The notes under the pieces: generated by a model
Told to the model about the DNA's origin: nothing
What the model saw: only the letters and a program-made list of their open reading frames with translations
Databases searched by the model: none
Position numbers and translations under genes: made by a program
Shown here: one piece after another, positions 52,222 to 64,000 of the stretch
Position numbering within the stretch: the first letter of the stretch is position 1
Layout: every line of letters begins with the position of its first letter
Origin: Stutzerimonas stutzeri
GTDB lineage: Bacteria; Pseudomonadota; Gammaproteobacteria; Pseudomonadales; Pseudomonadaceae
Length of the DNA: 64,000 nt
Direction of reading: 5' to 3'
Assembly: GCF_002890915.1 (NCBI RefSeq)
Contig: NZ_POUT01000007.1
Span: 62,001 to 126,000 of the forward strand

Positions 52222-52638
52222 ATGCGTCATTACGAAATCATCTTTCTGGTTCACCCGGACCAGAGCGAGCAGGTCGGCGGCATGGTGGAGCGTTACACCA
52301 AGCTGATCGAAGAAGACGGCGGCAAGATCCACCGCCTGGAAGACTGGGGCCGTCGTCAGCTGGCTTATGCCATCAACAACGTGCACAAGGCTCACTACGT
52401 GATGCTGAACGTCGAGTGCAGCGGCAAGGCCCTGGCCGAGCTGGAAGACAACTTCCGCTACAACGACGCCGTCATCCGCAACCTGATCATTCGTCGCGAC
52501 GAAGCCGTGACCGAGCAGTCCGAAATGCTCAAGGCTGAGGAAAACCGTAGCGAGCGCCGCGAGCGTCGTGATCGCCCTGAAAACACTGACGGCTCCAACG
52601 AGAGCGACAGTGACAGCGATAGCAACGCTGACGAGTAA
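52222..52638 (+). CDS. rpsF: 30S ribosomal protein S6
   Basis: A 138-aa protein beginning [29 protein letters not shown], with [26 protein letters not shown] and [17 protein letters not shown]. The tail is acidic and Ser/Asp-rich, the part that RimK glutamylates in relatives. It is the first gene of an operon with rpsR, a DUF2232 membrane protein and rplI. AAGGAG precedes the ATG. Confidence 0.97.
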   Translation: MRHYEIIFLVHPDQSEQVGGMVERYTKLIEEDGGKIHRLEDWGRRQLAYAINNVHKAHYVMLNVECSGKALAELEDNFRYNDAVIRNLIIRRDEAVTEQSEMLKAEENRSERRERRDRPENTDGSNESDSDSDSNADE

Positions 52639-52666
52639 TCCACGGATCTATTGAGGAGCCTATTTC

Positions 52667-52897
52667 ATGGCACGTTTTTTCCGTCGTCGTAAGTTCTGCC
52701 GTTTCACCGCCGAAGGCGTGAAAGAGATCGACTACAAGGATCTCAACACCCTGAAGGCCTACATCTCCGAGACCGGCAAGATCGTTCCTAGCCGCATCAC
52801 CGGAACCAAGGCCCGTTATCAGCGTCAGCTGGCCACCGCTATCAAGCGCGCCCGCTACCTGGCCCTGCTGCCCTACACCGACAGCCACGGCCGTTGA
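52667..52897 (+). CDS. rpsR: 30S ribosomal protein S18
   Basis: A 76-aa protein, [55 protein letters not shown], full length for the family. The N-terminal Cys persists, so this is the zinc-independent single-Cys style typical of pseudomonads. It partners with S6 on the 30S platform. The gap to rpsF is 28 bp. Confidence 0.97.
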   Translation: MARFFRRRKFCRFTAEGVKEIDYKDLNTLKAYISETGKIVPSRITGTKARYQRQLATAIKRARYLALLPYTDSHGR

Positions 52898-52931
52898 TCC
52901 GGCTGGTCGACAGAAGTAAGGGATAGATCGC

Positions 52932-53825
52932 ATGCGCGCCCTGGCCGAGTTCATCATGCGTGGCCGCATGCAGGCCATCTTCGTGGTGGCCGGTGCCGCG
53001 GCGCTGCCCATGCTGTTCTGGTTGAGCGCTGCCGCGGGCAGCCTGGTGCTGTTGCGCCGTGGTCTCAACGATGCGCTGGGTGTGTTGGTCTGGGCCATAG
53101 TGCCGGCGCTGGCCTGGTGGTATTTCGGCGATCCGCGCACGCTGCTGGTGTTGCTCGGTTCGCTGGGGCTGGCGCTGCTGTTGCGCAACCAGGCGTCGTG
53201 GTCGCGGGTGATGTTGTGCAGCGTAGGTCTCGGACTGCTGTATGTCTGGGCCCTCGGTGCGGTATTCGGCGAGCCCATCGCGGCGCTGGCCAGCGAACTG
53301 CAGAAAGTGTTGCCCGAGACGCTGTCGGACGCCTATCAGCAGCTCTCGCCGGACGAGCGTGCGCGGCTGGAGGCGCTGCTGGCGCCGGTGTTGACCGGGT
53401 TGCTGGCCGCGCTGCTGCAGATCGTCACGCTGCTGAGCCTGATGCTGGGGCGTTACTGGCAGGCCGTGCTGTACAACCCGGGTGGTTTCGGCGGCGAGTT
53501 CCGTGCGCTGCGGTTCCCACCGATGCTGGCGATCCTGCTGCTGGTGGGCATGCTGCTGGGGCCGAACCTCGGCGCGCAGCTGGCGGTGCTGACACCGCTG
53601 TGCAGCGTTCCGCTGGTGTTCGCCGGTGTCGCGCTGATGCACGGGCTGGTGGCGCAGGGGCGCTTGCCGCGGTTCTGGCTGGTGGGGCTGTACGTCACGC
53701 TGGTGTTGTTCATGCAGTTGATTTATCCGCTACTGGCCGTGTTGGCCATTGTCGACAGTCTGTTTGATTTTCGCGGTCGCGCTTCCGGCAAGAACGGCGC
53801 GGGACCTGCGAACGGTGAAGGTTAA
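52932..53825 (+). CDS. DUF2232-like inner-membrane protein
   Basis: A 297-aa protein with about eight hydrophobic helices (for example FVVAGAAALPMLFWLSAAAGSLVLLRRGL, LLVLLGSLGLALLL, LLAALLQIVTLLSLMLGRYWQAVLYNPGGFGGEFRALRFP, and FWLVGLYVTLVLFMQLIYPLLAVLAIVDSLFDFRGR). This fits the YybS-like DUF2232 family that commonly sits between rpsR and rplI in gammaproteobacteria. Function is unknown; its steady position in the ribosomal operon suggests a link to growth or envelope biogenesis. Confidence 0.85.
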   Translation: MRALAEFIMRGRMQAIFVVAGAAALPMLFWLSAAAGSLVLLRRGLNDALGVLVWAIVPALAWWYFGDPRTLLVLLGSLGLALLLRNQASWSRVMLCSVGLGLLYVWALGAVFGEPIAALASELQKVLPETLSDAYQQLSPDERARLEALLAPVLTGLLAALLQIVTLLSLMLGRYWQAVLYNPGGFGGEFRALRFPPMLAILLLVGMLLGPNLGAQLAVLTPLCSVPLVFAGVALMHGLVAQGRLPRFWLVGLYVTLVLFMQLIYPLLAVLAIVDSLFDFRGRASGKNGAGPANGEG

Positions 53826-53846
53826 AAGTTAAGAGGTAAGACTCAA

Positions 53847-54293
53847 ATGGAAGTCATCCTGCTGGAAAAGATCGCCAACCTGGGCAACCTGGGCGACAAG
53901 GTAAACGTCAAGGCCGGTTACGGCCGTAACTACCTGCTGCCGCAAGGCAAGGCTACCGCTGCGACCCCGGCCAATATTGCCGAGTTCGAAGCCCGCCGCG
54001 CCGAGCTGGAAAAGGCCGCTGCCGAGAAGAAGGCTTCGGCCGAAACTCGCGCCGCTCAGCTGGCCGAACTGGAAGTCACCATCACCGCTACCGCGGGCGA
54101 TGAGGGCAAACTGTTCGGTTCCATCGGCACCGCCGACATCGCCGACGCCCTGACCGCCTCCGGCGTCGAAGTGGCCAAGAGCGAAGTTCGCCTGCCGAAC
54201 GGCACCATCCGCCAGACCGGCGAATACGACGTGGCCGTGCACCTGCACACCGACGTCGAAGCGACCGTCAAGCTGATCGTCGTCGCCGGCTAA
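53847..54293 (+). CDS. rplI: 50S ribosomal protein L9
   Basis: A 148-aa protein starting [36 protein letters not shown] (N-terminal rRNA-binding domain), a long connecting helix rich in Ala, Glu and Lys, and a C-terminal domain with [24 protein letters not shown] stands ahead of the ATG. A strong terminator follows 40 bp after the stop. Confidence 0.97.
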   Translation: MEVILLEKIANLGNLGDKVNVKAGYGRNYLLPQGKATAATPANIAEFEARRAELEKAAAEKKASAETRAAQLAELEVTITATAGDEGKLFGSIGTADIADALTASGVEVAKSEVRLPNGTIRQTGEYDVAVHLHTDVEATVKLIVVAG

Positions 54294-54332
54294 GCCTTCG
54301 TCTGGCACCGCTGGTGCCTGACGCGTAACATC

Positions 54333-54375
54333 GGGCACGCTTCCATGCGAGTGGAACGTGCCCTTTGTTTTTTCC
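54333..54375 (+). terminator. Intrinsic terminator after rplI
   Basis: A long stem GGGCACG(C)TTCCA/TGGAACGTGCCC with a 6-nt loop (54333-54363) is followed by TTTGTTTTTT. It ends the rpsF operon and lies within 35 bp of the dnaB start, so dnaB must be served by read-through or by a promoter close to this hairpin. Confidence 0.88.
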
Positions 54376-54394
54376 GTTTCGAATTCCGAGTGCC

Positions 54395-55789
54395 ATGAAC
54401 GACATCAGTGTCCCCCAGCAATACGACCTGGAAACCGCCGCGCTCAAGGTGCCGCCACACTCCATCGAGGCCGAGCAGGCGGTGCTCGGCGGCCTGATGC
54501 TGGACAACAACGCCTGGGAGCGCGTGCTCGACCAGGTCTCCGATGGCGACTTCTATCGCCACGATCATCGCCTCATCTTCCGTGCCATCTTCGCCCTGGC
54601 CGAGCGCAACTCGCCGTTCGACGTGGTGACCCTGTCCGAGCAGCTGGACAAGGAAGGGCACCTGTCGCAGGTCGGCGGCCTGGCCTATCTCGGCGAACTG
54701 GCGAAGAACACCCCCTCGGTGGCCAACATCAAGGCCTACGCGCAGATCATTCGCGAACGGGCCACGCTGCGCCAGCTGATCGGCATCAGCAACGAGATCG
54801 CCGACAGCGCCTATGCCCCGCAGGGGCGTACCGGCGAGGAAATCCTCGACGAGGCCGAGCGGCTGATCTTCCAGATCGCCGAGGCGCGGCCGAAGACCGG
54901 CGGCCCTATCGGCATCAACGACATCCTGGTCAAGGCCATCGACCGCATCGACACGCTGTTCAACGCCGGTGAGGCGATCACCGGCCTGTCCACCGGCTTC
55001 ACCGACCTCGACGAAGCGACCAGCGGCCTGCAGCCGGCCGACCTGATCATCGTCGCCGGGCGTCCGTCGATGGGTAAGACCACCTTCGCCATGAACCTGG
55101 TGGAGAACGCCGTGCTGCGCACCGACAAGGCGGTGCTGGTGTTCTCCCTGGAGATGCCGTCCGAATCCATCGTCATTCGTATGCTGGCCTCGCTCGGGCG
55201 CATCGACCAGACCAAGGTGCGCGCGGGCAAGCTCGACGACGACGACTGGCCGCGGCTGACCTCGGCGGTCAACCTGCTCAACGACCGCAAGCTGTTCATC
55301 GACGACACCGCCGGCATCAGCCCCTCGGAAATGCGCGCGCGCACCCGTCGCCTGGCTCGCGAGCACGGCGAGATCGCGCTGATCATGGTCGACTACCTGC
55401 AACTGATGCAGATCCCGGGTTCCAGCGGCGACAGCCGGGTCAACGAGATTTCCGAGATCTCGCGCTCGCTCAAGGGCCTGGCCAAGGAATTCAACTGCCC
55501 GGTGATCGCCCTGTCGCAGCTCAACCGCTCGCTGGAGCAGCGCCCCAACAAGCGTCCGGTGAACTCCGACCTGCGCGAATCAGGCGCGATCGAACAGGAC
55601 GCCGACATCATCATGTTCGTCTACCGCGACGAGGTGTATCACCCGGAAACCGAATACAAGGGCGTCGCCGAAATCATCATCGGCAAGCAGCGGAACGGCC
55701 CGATCGGCACCACCCGTCTGGCCTTCCTCGGCAAGTATTCGCGCTTCGAGGACCTGGCGCCGGGCAGCTACCAGTTCGATGACGAATAA
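54395..55789 (+). CDS. dnaB: Replicative DNA helicase DnaB
   Basis: A 464-aa hexameric 5'-3' helicase at the replication fork. The N-terminal domain is VPPHSIEAEQAVLGGLMLDNNAWERV; the RecA-like domain shows LSTGFTDLDEATSGLQPADLIIVAGRPSMGKTTFAMN (Walker A), VFSLEMPSESIVIRML, MVDYLQLM (Walker B) and ALSQLNRSLEQRPNKRPVNSDLRESGAIEQDAD. No intein is present. The ATG at 54395 (MNDISVPQQYDLE) is chosen on the conserved N-terminus. Confidence 0.97.
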   Translation: MNDISVPQQYDLETAALKVPPHSIEAEQAVLGGLMLDNNAWERVLDQVSDGDFYRHDHRLIFRAIFALAERNSPFDVVTLSEQLDKEGHLSQVGGLAYLGELAKNTPSVANIKAYAQIIRERATLRQLIGISNEIADSAYAPQGRTGEEILDEAERLIFQIAEARPKTGGPIGINDILVKAIDRIDTLFNAGEAITGLSTGFTDLDEATSGLQPADLIIVAGRPSMGKTTFAMNLVENAVLRTDKAVLVFSLEMPSESIVIRMLASLGRIDQTKVRAGKLDDDDWPRLTSAVNLLNDRKLFIDDTAGISPSEMRARTRRLAREHGEIALIMVDYLQLMQIPGSSGDSRVNEISEISRSLKGLAKEFNCPVIALSQLNRSLEQRPNKRPVNSDLRESGAIEQDADIIMFVYRDEVYHPETEYKGVAEIIIGKQRNGPIGTTRLAFLGKYSRFEDLAPGSYQFDDE

Positions 55790-55861
55790 AGCAGCTTGAA
55801 GCCGGAAGCTTGAAGGTGGAAGAAAAAGCCTCTATCCCTGGCGACAATGGCGTGTGCTTTT

Positions 55862-55936
55862 TGTAGGAGCCCGCTTGCGGGCGATGCTGCGAAATGCTGG
55901 TCGCCCGCAAGGGCTCGGCATCCCCCCGGCTCCTAC
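55862..55936. repeat. REP inverted repeat between dnaB and alr
   Basis: TGTAGGAGCCCGCTTGCGGGCGATGC faces GGTCGCCCGCAAGGGCTCGG and GGCTCCTACG. This is the cleanest copy of the TGTAGGAGC family in the window. The rest of the 278-bp gap shows no gene. Confidence 0.85.
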
Positions 55937-56067
55937 GGAAGGGGTGTCGGCTTTACGCTCGACAGGGTGAACCTCGCCCTCAACGCTTTTCCAGCTTCCA
56001 GCTCCTGCGCAAAGACCCCGACAGGAGTAAGATTCCGCTTCACCTCCGCTGTACAGGAACCCTTCCC

Positions 56068-57144
56068 ATGCGTCCGCTGGTTGCCACGGTCGATCTGGCC
56101 GCGCTTCGTCACAACTACCTTCTCGCCAAGCGCTGCGCCCCCGAGCGCAAGGCCTTCGCTGTGGTCAAGGCGAATGCCTACGGTCATGGCGCGCGCGAGG
56201 CGGTGGCAGCGTTGCGGGAGATCGCCGACGGCTTCGCCGTGGCCTGCCTGGAGGAGGCCGAGGAGGTCCGCGCCTGTGCGCCCGGTGCGCGCATCTTGCT
56301 GCTCGAAGGCTGCTTCGAGCCCGCCGAGTATCCGCGCGCGGCCGAGCTGGGCCTGGACGTCGCGGTGCAGGACCGGCGCCAGGCCGACTGGCTGCTGGCG
56401 GCCGATCTGGTGCGGCCGCTGAACGTCTGGCTCAAGCTGGATTCGGGCATGCACCGCCTCGGCTTCACGGTCGAAGGGCTGCGCGAATGCCATGCCCGGC
56501 TCGAGGGCGCGGCGGCGGTCGGCGAGCTGAACCTGATCAGCCACTTCGCCTGCGCCGACGAACGCGGCCATCCGCTGACCGAGGTCCAGTTGGAGCGCTA
56601 CGGCGAGCTGCTGGCGCTGGCGTTCGACAACTGCTCGCTGGCCAATTCCGCCGCGGTGCTGACCCTGCCGCAGGCGCACATGGCCTGGATCCGTCCCGGC
56701 ATCATGCTCTACGGCGCGACGCCCTTCGCCGAACTGAGCGCCCGGGAGCTGGGGCTGAAGCCGGTGATGACCCTGACCGGCGCGTTGATCGCGATCCGTG
56801 AGCTGGAGGTTGGCGAAAGCGTCGGCTACGGCGCCAGCTGGGTGGCGCGGCGCCCGTCGCGCATCGGTACCGTCAGTTGCGGCTATGCCGACGGCTATCC
56901 GCGCACCGCGCCCTCCGGCACTTCGGTGGTGATCCATGGCCAGCGCGTGCCGTTGGCCGGGCGGGTGTCGATGGACATGCTCGCCGTCGACCTGACCGAC
57001 CTGCCCCAGGCGCAGCTCGGTGACGCGGTGGAGCTATGGGGCGCGCAGATGCCGATCGACGAGCTGGCCCAGGCCTGCGGCACCATCGGCTATGAATTGC
57101 TGACCAAGGTGACCGGCCGGGTGCCGCGCGGCTACGTCGGCTGA
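56068..57144 (+). CDS. alr: Alanine racemase (biosynthetic type)
   Basis: A 358-aa PLP enzyme making D-alanine for peptidoglycan. The PLP lysine lies in VVKANAYGHGA near residue 35; LDSGMHRLGF, ISHFACADE, IRPGIMLYGATPF and YGASWVARRP with the catalytic Tyr follow, then GYADGYPR and GRVSMDMLAVDL. The ATG at 56068 (MRPLVATVDLAALRHNY) sets the normal length. Its last 13 bp overlap the convergent diguanylate cyclase gene. Confidence 0.96.
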   Translation: MRPLVATVDLAALRHNYLLAKRCAPERKAFAVVKANAYGHGAREAVAALREIADGFAVACLEEAEEVRACAPGARILLLEGCFEPAEYPRAAELGLDVAVQDRRQADWLLAADLVRPLNVWLKLDSGMHRLGFTVEGLRECHARLEGAAAVGELNLISHFACADERGHPLTEVQLERYGELLALAFDNCSLANSAAVLTLPQAHMAWIRPGIMLYGATPFAELSARELGLKPVMTLTGALIAIRELEVGESVGYGASWVARRPSRIGTVSCGYADGYPRTAPSGTSVVIHGQRVPLAGRVSMDMLAVDLTDLPQAQLGDAVELWGAQMPIDELAQACGTIGYELLTKVTGRVPRGYVG

Positions 57145-58994
57145 TCGACCGCGTCCCATTGCGCGTCCTGTTGCACCCAGTTCGCCCGGCCCTGGTGCTT
57201 GGCGCGATAGAGCGCCTCGTCGGCGGCCTTGTACAGCCCTGAGAAGTGCCTGGCGTGGCGTGGATAGAAGGCCGCGCCGACGCTGACCGTGACGGTCAGC
57301 GCCATGTCGCGATAGGGCACCGGGCTCGCCAGCTCGCGCAGCAGGCGCTCGGCGACCTGGCGCGCATCGCCTTCGGCATTCGGCCCGGTCACCAGCACCG
57401 CGAACTCGTCCCCGCCGAGGCGGGCCGCCATGTCGCCGGCGCGTACCAGGCCGCGCAGCCGTTGCGCCAGGGTGTGCAGCAGCAGGTCGCCGGCATCGTG
57501 GCCATGGCGGTCGTTGATGGGCTTGAAGTGATCCAGGTCGATCAGCAGCAGGGCGATGGATTCGCCGCTGAGCTGGGCCTCGCTCAGGGCCGTCTCGACC
57601 CGTTCGATGAGATAGCGGCGGTTGGGCAGCTCGGTCAGCGGGTCGTGGAAGGCGGCCTGCTTCAATTCGCGTTCCCGCTCGCTGAGTTCCCGGTTGGCCT
57701 GGGCCAGTTCCGCGGTGCGCGTCTCCACGGCCAGGCTGAGCTGTTTGGCGCTGGCCTGGACCTGTTCCAGCCGCGCGGCCTTTTCCCGGTCCGCATGCTC
57801 CAGCGCGGCGGCCTTTTCCTGCTTGAGTATCTGGATGCGATAGGCCAGTGCAAAGGAGAACAGGATGGATTCGGCGGCCACCGCCAGCGGGAAGATATGG
57901 GCATTCCACGGCGCCGGCTGGATCACGCCGGTGGCGCGCAGCAGGAGCAGATTGACGCTGCCCAGGATCACGCCGAAGCCGAGCAGATACAGCAGTGCCG
58001 GAAAGTAGCCCTGGCGCCAGCGCCGGAACGATGCCCAGAGCGAGGCGGGGATCGCGGTGAGCGCCAGTACCACGAACACCCAGGCACCGAAGGCGCGCAG
58101 GCCGAAGATGTTGAGCAGCACCGCCGTGACATAGAGGCACAAGGCGAAGGTCAGCAGGCGATGGGCCCAGGGTGCGAAACGGCGGGTCTGCAGCAGGGTC
58201 TGGGTGAAGCGGCAGGCACTGAAGCCCCAGAGCGCCGGGATGCTGATGCGGTCCAGCCAAAAAGGCACCGGCCCGTGCGGCCAGAGGTACTGGAAGCCGT
58301 GCCCGGTCATCGCCACGATCATCAGCAGTGCGCCGCTGGTGGTCATCACGTACCAGAAGTAGGCGGTGTCGCGCAGGCTGAGGAAGATGAACAGGTTATA
58401 CAGCAGCATCGCCAGGATGACGCCGTAGACCAGGCCGAGAAACAGGTTTTCCCCCACCGCCTGCTGCTGCAGGGCATCGAGCTGCCAGGCCTTGAGGGGG
58501 AACGAGTTGCCTGCCGGATCGTAGGTGCGCAGATAGAAGGTCAGGGGCGCACGGTCGTCGAGTTCGGGCAGGCGCAGCAGCATGCGTCGGTAGGGGTGAT
58601 CGCGGCCCTCTGCGAACCCGACCAGCTCGCCGGACTGCCGTTCCTGCCAGCCGCCGGCGCCGTCCGGCAGGTACAGGCGAAGGTCCTTCAGGGTGACCGA
58701 GCCGACCTCCAGCCACCATTGGCGCGGCGCATCGCTTTCGCGCTGCAGGCTGACCCTGATCCACCAGGGGTGCGGGCTCTGGCCGACGCTGGCCTTGCCC
58801 TGCGCCGGTTCGAAGCGCGCCTGCACCTCGGGCCGTTGCAGGTCGGTCACGTTCAGCTCGGCGCCCGGGTCCGCCAGCAGGGCGATGTTCGCGTTCAGGC
58901 TGCGGCCGCTGTCGCCGGCGGCCAGGCGTGTCGTTTCGGCGTGGGCGACAGCCAGGCTAAAACTCAGGAGCAAGAGGAAAAGGACTGCGCGCAC
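57132..58994 (-). CDS. nicD: 7TMR-DISM diguanylate cyclase, NicD-like
   Basis: About 620 aa. A signal peptide ([19 protein letters not shown]) is followed by a periplasmic 7TMR-DISMED2 sensor domain (about 25-190), seven TM helices (about 195-390), a coiled coil, and a GGDEF domain at about 527-531 ([11 protein letters not shown]). The inhibitory site RAGD lies five residues ahead, so an active, feedback-controlled cyclase is expected. The position beside alr matches NicD of P. aeruginosa, which responds to nutrients in biofilm dispersion; the symbol rests on that synteny and architecture. A GTG start at 58992-58994 with GGGAG upstream is preferred over an ATG at 59060. Confidence 0.85.
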   Translation of the reverse strand: MRAVLFLLLLSFSLAVAHAETTRLAAGDSGRSLNANIALLADPGAELNVTDLQRPEVQARFEPAQGKASVGQSPHPWWIRVSLQRESDAPRQWWLEVGSVTLKDLRLYLPDGAGGWQERQSGELVGFAEGRDHPYRRMLLRLPELDDRAPLTFYLRTYDPAGNSFPLKAWQLDALQQQAVGENLFLGLVYGVILAMLLYNLFIFLSLRDTAYFWYVMTTSGALLMIVAMTGHGFQYLWPHGPVPFWLDRISIPALWGFSACRFTQTLLQTRRFAPWAHRLLTFALCLYVTAVLLNIFGLRAFGAWVFVVLALTAIPASLWASFRRWRQGYFPALLYLLGFGVILGSVNLLLLRATGVIQPAPWNAHIFPLAVAAESILFSFALAYRIQILKQEKAAALEHADREKAARLEQVQASAKQLSLAVETRTAELAQANRELSERERELKQAAFHDPLTELPNRRYLIERVETALSEAQLSGESIALLLIDLDHFKPINDRHGHDAGDLLLHTLAQRLRGLVRAGDMAARLGGDEFAVLVTGPNAEGDARQVAERLLRELASPVPYRDMALTVTVSVGAAFYPRHARHFSGLYKAADEALYRAKHQGRANWVQQDAQWDAVDQPT

Positions 58995-59178
58995 CAGAAA
59001 CTCCCGAGCCGAAGCGTTGCTTGTGACGAGCGAGTATACCGACCGCCAAGGCCACTGCACGCGCCTGTCGCCAGGATGGCGAAAGACCCTGTGCGGTGGT
59101 CGGGCTTGGTCATTTTTTGTGCTATATTCCGCGCCCGCGTTTTTGCGCCCTCATTCCCAGAGATACCCGGTGCCCGTG

Positions 59179-61458
<2,280 letters not shown>

Positions 61459-61474
61459 GCCGCGGCTGGCCGTT

Positions 61475-63442
61475 CTAGAACCTGAATGCCTGGGTCGCCT
61501 GGTCCAGCTCGCTGCCCAGGCGCAGCATCCGCGCGCTCTGTTCCCGGCCGCGGCCGATGTGTTCCAGGTTGGCGTCGCCCAACTGGTGGATGCGTTCGCT
61601 GTGTCCGCGGATCTCGCCGACCGCCTCGCCCTGTTGCGCAGTGGCCCTGGCGATCTGCTCGGCCATGCGGCTGATGGTGGCGATGGTCGAGACGATCTCA
61701 TCCAGGGCCTGGTCGGCACTCTGCGCCAGGTTCGCCGTGCCTTCGGCGTGGGCGACCTGGCTGCGCATGGCCTCGACCGACTGCCGGGCGGCCTGCTGCA
61801 GGCGGCCGATCAGTTGCTGGATCTCCTCGGTGGCGCCGCTGGTGCGCTGTGCCAGTGAGCGTACCTCGTCGGCCACCACGGCGAAGCCACGGCCATGGCC
61901 GCCGGCGCGGGCGGCCTCGATGGCGGCATTCAAGGCCAGCAGGTTGGTCTGCTCGGCGATGGAGCGGATCACCGTCAGCACGTTGCCGATGGTGGTGGTT
62001 TCGTCGGCCAGGCGCTCGATGGCCACGGCATTGTCCTGCACTTCGCTGACCAGCCCGTGCAGCCCGGTCAGGCTCTGGCCGATCACCTGCTGGCCCTGCT
62101 GCACGGCGCGCGCCGCCGCGCGGCTGGCTTCGGCTGCCTCGCCGGCACCATCGGCAACCTGCTGGATGGTGGCTTCCAGCTCGCCCAGCGAATCGCGGAT
62201 CTGCGCGGTATCGCCGGTCTGGCGCTGGGCGCCGTCATGCAGGTCGCTGTTCATCCGGTCCAGGCTGCGGCTGCTGGCGGCGACCTGCTCGGCCTGCTGG
62301 CGCAGGGTGCCGACCAGCTGCAGCAGATAGCTGCGCAGGCGGTTGAGCGAGGTTTCGATGTCGGCGATCTCGCGAATCTTCGACTCGATGCGCGCGTCCT
62401 GGCTGAAGTCGCCTTCGGCCCAGGCCGATAGCGCTGGCACCAGCTGCCCGAGGGTGCGGGTCAACTGGCGCTGCAGGCGGTCGATGGCCAGCGCGATGAG
62501 CAGGATCAGGGCGATGATGGCGCCCTGGATCAGCCGCACCTCGGCCTGGATGCGGCCATGCTCGGCCCTGACCGCGGGCTCCAGTTCGGCCAGCGCCTGC
62601 TGCACGGCGGCGACCCGGCGCGCGCTGCTGTCGAGCAGCTCGCCGCGTTGGCGGATCAACTGGCGGGTGCGCTCGAGCTCGGCCGGGTAGCGCTTGACCA
62701 GGCTGGCGAGCTCGCGCTTGAGCGCGGTGCCGCGGTCCTCGCTGCTCTGCTGTGCGGTATCGGTGTCCAGCTCGAGCAGGGCGGCGAAGCTGCTGGCGGT
62801 CGATTGCTGTGCGGCCAGCACGCCGAGCAGCGGCAGGTCGTCGAGGCGCGAGGCTTCCTGTTCAAGGGCATGCAGCGCCTGTTCGACCTCGCTGGCCAGT
62901 GCGTCGCGGCCGCTGCTCACCAGCTTGCCGCGGGCATGGCTCAGCCGCAGCAACTGCTGGGCGGCAGCGAACAGCGGCTGCTGGTAATCCTGTGCATGCG
63001 GGTGGCTGGCCTGGGTGCGGTAGTCGTCGAGCTGCGAGAGGGCCCCGGCCATCTCGCGTTCGGCCTGCAGCAGCAGGCCCTGCGGATCACCCGCCAGCTT
63101 GCCAGCGGCGAGCAGGTCGTTGGCGCTGAACTGGATCAGTTCTTCCAGGCTGGGGCGCAGCCGGTCGGCGAGACCGGCGGGCAGTCCGGCGATGTCCTGC
63201 TGCAGCCGTTCGAGCGCCTGCTGGGCCTGGCTATGGCGCAGGGCGTCGCCGCTGGCCAGGTAGTCGCGGATATTGTCCGCGGCCTGGTGCTGGAACTGCT
63301 GGGACAGGCCGAGGTAGCGTGCCATCAGCAAGTAGGGACGTTCCATGGCGCGCTCCGACCACCAGAGCGTGGCGCCGAGCGCCAGGCAGACCGCGATGAG
63401 CAGCAGGGTGTTGAGCGTGGTGAGCGACTTCAGACGCATCAT
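61475..63442 (-). CDS. Methyl-accepting chemotaxis protein with large helical periplasmic domain
   Basis: A 655-aa chemoreceptor. TM1 is at about 10-28, then an all-helical periplasmic domain of about 270 residues, TM2 at about 305-322 ([17 protein letters not shown]), a HAMP-like linker and the signalling domain with the hairpin [35 protein letters not shown]. The size of the sensor fits the helical bimodular (HBM) type that binds organic acids, but I cannot confirm the fold. Two adjacent ATG codons at 63437-63442 make the exact start ambiguous by one residue. Confidence 0.9.
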   Translation of the reverse strand: MMRLKSLTTLNTLLLIAVCLALGATLWWSERAMERPYLLMARYLGLSQQFQHQAADNIRDYLASGDALRHSQAQQALERLQQDIAGLPAGLADRLRPSLEELIQFSANDLLAAGKLAGDPQGLLLQAEREMAGALSQLDDYRTQASHPHAQDYQQPLFAAAQQLLRLSHARGKLVSSGRDALASEVEQALHALEQEASRLDDLPLLGVLAAQQSTASSFAALLELDTDTAQQSSEDRGTALKRELASLVKRYPAELERTRQLIRQRGELLDSSARRVAAVQQALAELEPAVRAEHGRIQAEVRLIQGAIIALILLIALAIDRLQRQLTRTLGQLVPALSAWAEGDFSQDARIESKIREIADIETSLNRLRSYLLQLVGTLRQQAEQVAASSRSLDRMNSDLHDGAQRQTGDTAQIRDSLGELEATIQQVADGAGEAAEASRAAARAVQQGQQVIGQSLTGLHGLVSEVQDNAVAIERLADETTTIGNVLTVIRSIAEQTNLLALNAAIEAARAGGHGRGFAVVADEVRSLAQRTSGATEEIQQLIGRLQQAARQSVEAMRSQVAHAEGTANLAQSADQALDEIVSTIATISRMAEQIARATAQQGEAVGEIRGHSERIHQLGDANLEHIGRGREQSARMLRLGSELDQATQAFRF

Positions 63443-63687
63443 CGCCTCGCAGGGCAGTGCAGGAGGCTAGGAATCTATGGCAATTTGATGTCAATCACGT
63501 GACAGCCGGGGCGTGACCGGAGTTGCCGGAGGAGGTGAGCGGTAGGTCGAGGAGGCGCGTAGGTTGGGTTGCGGAGCGAAGCGACAAAGCCCAACTCACG
63601 CCGAAGCGCTGGCTAACATTCCCCTCGTTGGGCTTCGCTGCGCTCAACCCAACCTACGTGCCCCGACCCAACCGACAAAGCATCGGG
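63443..63687. other. Intergenic region dominated by a GTAGGTTGGG palindrome
   Basis: The 245-bp gap between the chemoreceptor and the partial cyclase gene contains the inverted repeat at 63558-63658 and nothing else I can support. Confidence 0.6.
63558..63658. repeat. Inverted repeat CGTAGGTTGGGTT...AACCCAACCTACG
   Basis: The outer 13-bp arms are perfectly complementary. Inner arms GCGAAGCGACAAAGCCCAAC and GTTGGGCTTCGCTGCGC are also largely complementary, giving a long imperfect hairpin of about 100 bp. This element type is common next to environmental proteobacterial genes and may be a fourth REP-like family here. Confidence 0.8.
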
Positions 63688-64000
63688 TCACTGGAACCGC
63701 TCGACGCGGTTGCGTCCGCCGTGCTTGGCGCGATAGAGCGCCTCGTCGGCCTGCTGGGTGAGCGTCTTGACGTCGGCGTCGGTCGTCAGCTCGCTGATGC
63801 CGCAGCTGAAGGTGCAGCTCAGGTCCTGCGGCTGGGCGGGGTAGCGGATCTCGGCGAAGCGCTGGCGGATCTCGTTGAGCACCTTGCAGGCCGCCTCCGC
63901 CGGTGTGTCGGGCAGCACCACGGCGAATTCCTCGCCGCCGTAGCGGCCGATATGGTCGGTCTTGCGCAGGCGCTGCTTGAGGAACAGCGCCAGGCTCTTG
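63688..64000 (-). CDS. GGDEF-domain diguanylate cyclase (partial, 5' end outside window)
   Basis: The C-terminal 103 residues of a GGDEF protein are visible: KTDHIGRYGGEEFAVVLPDTPAEAACKVLNEIRQRF, then [36 protein letters not shown]. The motif GGEEF is intact and RKTD five residues ahead is an inhibitory c-di-GMP site. The sensor part lies beyond position 64000, so the input cannot be judged. Confidence 0.93.
   Translation of the reverse strand, partial: KSLALFLKQRLRKTDHIGRYGGEEFAVVLPDTPAEAACKVLNEIRQRFAEIRYPAQPQDLSCTFSCGISELTTDADVKTLTQQADEALYRAKHGGRNRVERFQ

Overview
The window is high-GC, gene-dense gammaproteobacterial chromosome and looks like Pseudomonas in the broad sense, with a P. stutzeri/Stutzerimonas-like character. 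The reasons are protein sequence style (OprD-family porin, AmiB with LysM, MutL with an intact endonuclease motif), gene order, and abundant short palindromic REP elements of at least three families. Two blocks recall P. aeruginosa gene order: about 8.7-28.6 kb (dxs-ispA-xseB ... ppa ... eutBC ... mpl-ubiX) and about 30.7-61.5 kb (queG/nnr-tsaE-amiB-mutL-miaA-hfq-hflX-hflK-hflC-hisZ-purA-tRNA-Leu x2-rnr-rlmB-rpsF-rpsR-rplI-dnaB-alr-DGC-ygiQ). They meet beside a second-copy FtsH protease. I see no prophage, insertion sequence, CRISPR array, rRNA or plasmid gene.

Layout. 0-8.7 kb: an Lrp/AsnC regulator (cut by the window edge) with an operator-like repeat array, FieF metal efflux, a small lipoprotein, HrpB helicase, a periplasmic binding protein, an SDR, a VOC protein, a YciC-like membrane protein and an NYN-domain protein. 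8.7-18.7 kb: isoprenoid precursor genes (xseB-ispA-dxs), a TSUP permease, an SBP lipoprotein coupled to a membrane GGDEF-EAL protein, an OprD porin and pyrophosphatase. 18.8-28.6 kb: MtfA-like peptidase, an ECF41-type sigma factor divergent from a carboxymuconolactone-decarboxylase-like gene and a frameshifted RidA gene, ethanolamine catabolism (aldehyde dehydrogenase-eutB-eutC), mpl, ubiX and a YceK-like lipoprotein.

28.9-61.5 kb is mostly housekeeping: FtsH paralogue, YbaK-like deacylase, tRNA modification (queG, tsaE, miaA), NAD(P)HX repair, cell-wall amidase, mismatch repair, Hfq, HflX/K/C, purine and histidine metabolism, two tRNA-Leu(CAG) genes, RNase R, RlmB, a soluble hybrid histidine kinase placed between rlmB and the ribosomal protein operon, S6/S18/L9, DnaB and alanine racemase. 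The right end carries signalling genes: a NicD-like 7TM diguanylate cyclase, a chemoreceptor and a partial GGEEF cyclase.

The most informative signals are: (1) two back-to-back, exact ECF41-type promoters (TGTCACA-N16-CGTC) between the sigma gene and its target; (2) a solute-binding lipoprotein whose gene overlaps that of a GGDEF-EAL enzyme, a layout like the NspS-MbaA pair; (3) a single-base frameshift in the RidA-family gene; (4) a repeated palindrome landscape including a 110-bp tandem duplication between ispA and dxs. Nothing here is clearly a wholly new system; the SBP/GGDEF-EAL pair is the best candidate for an uncharacterised sensory module.
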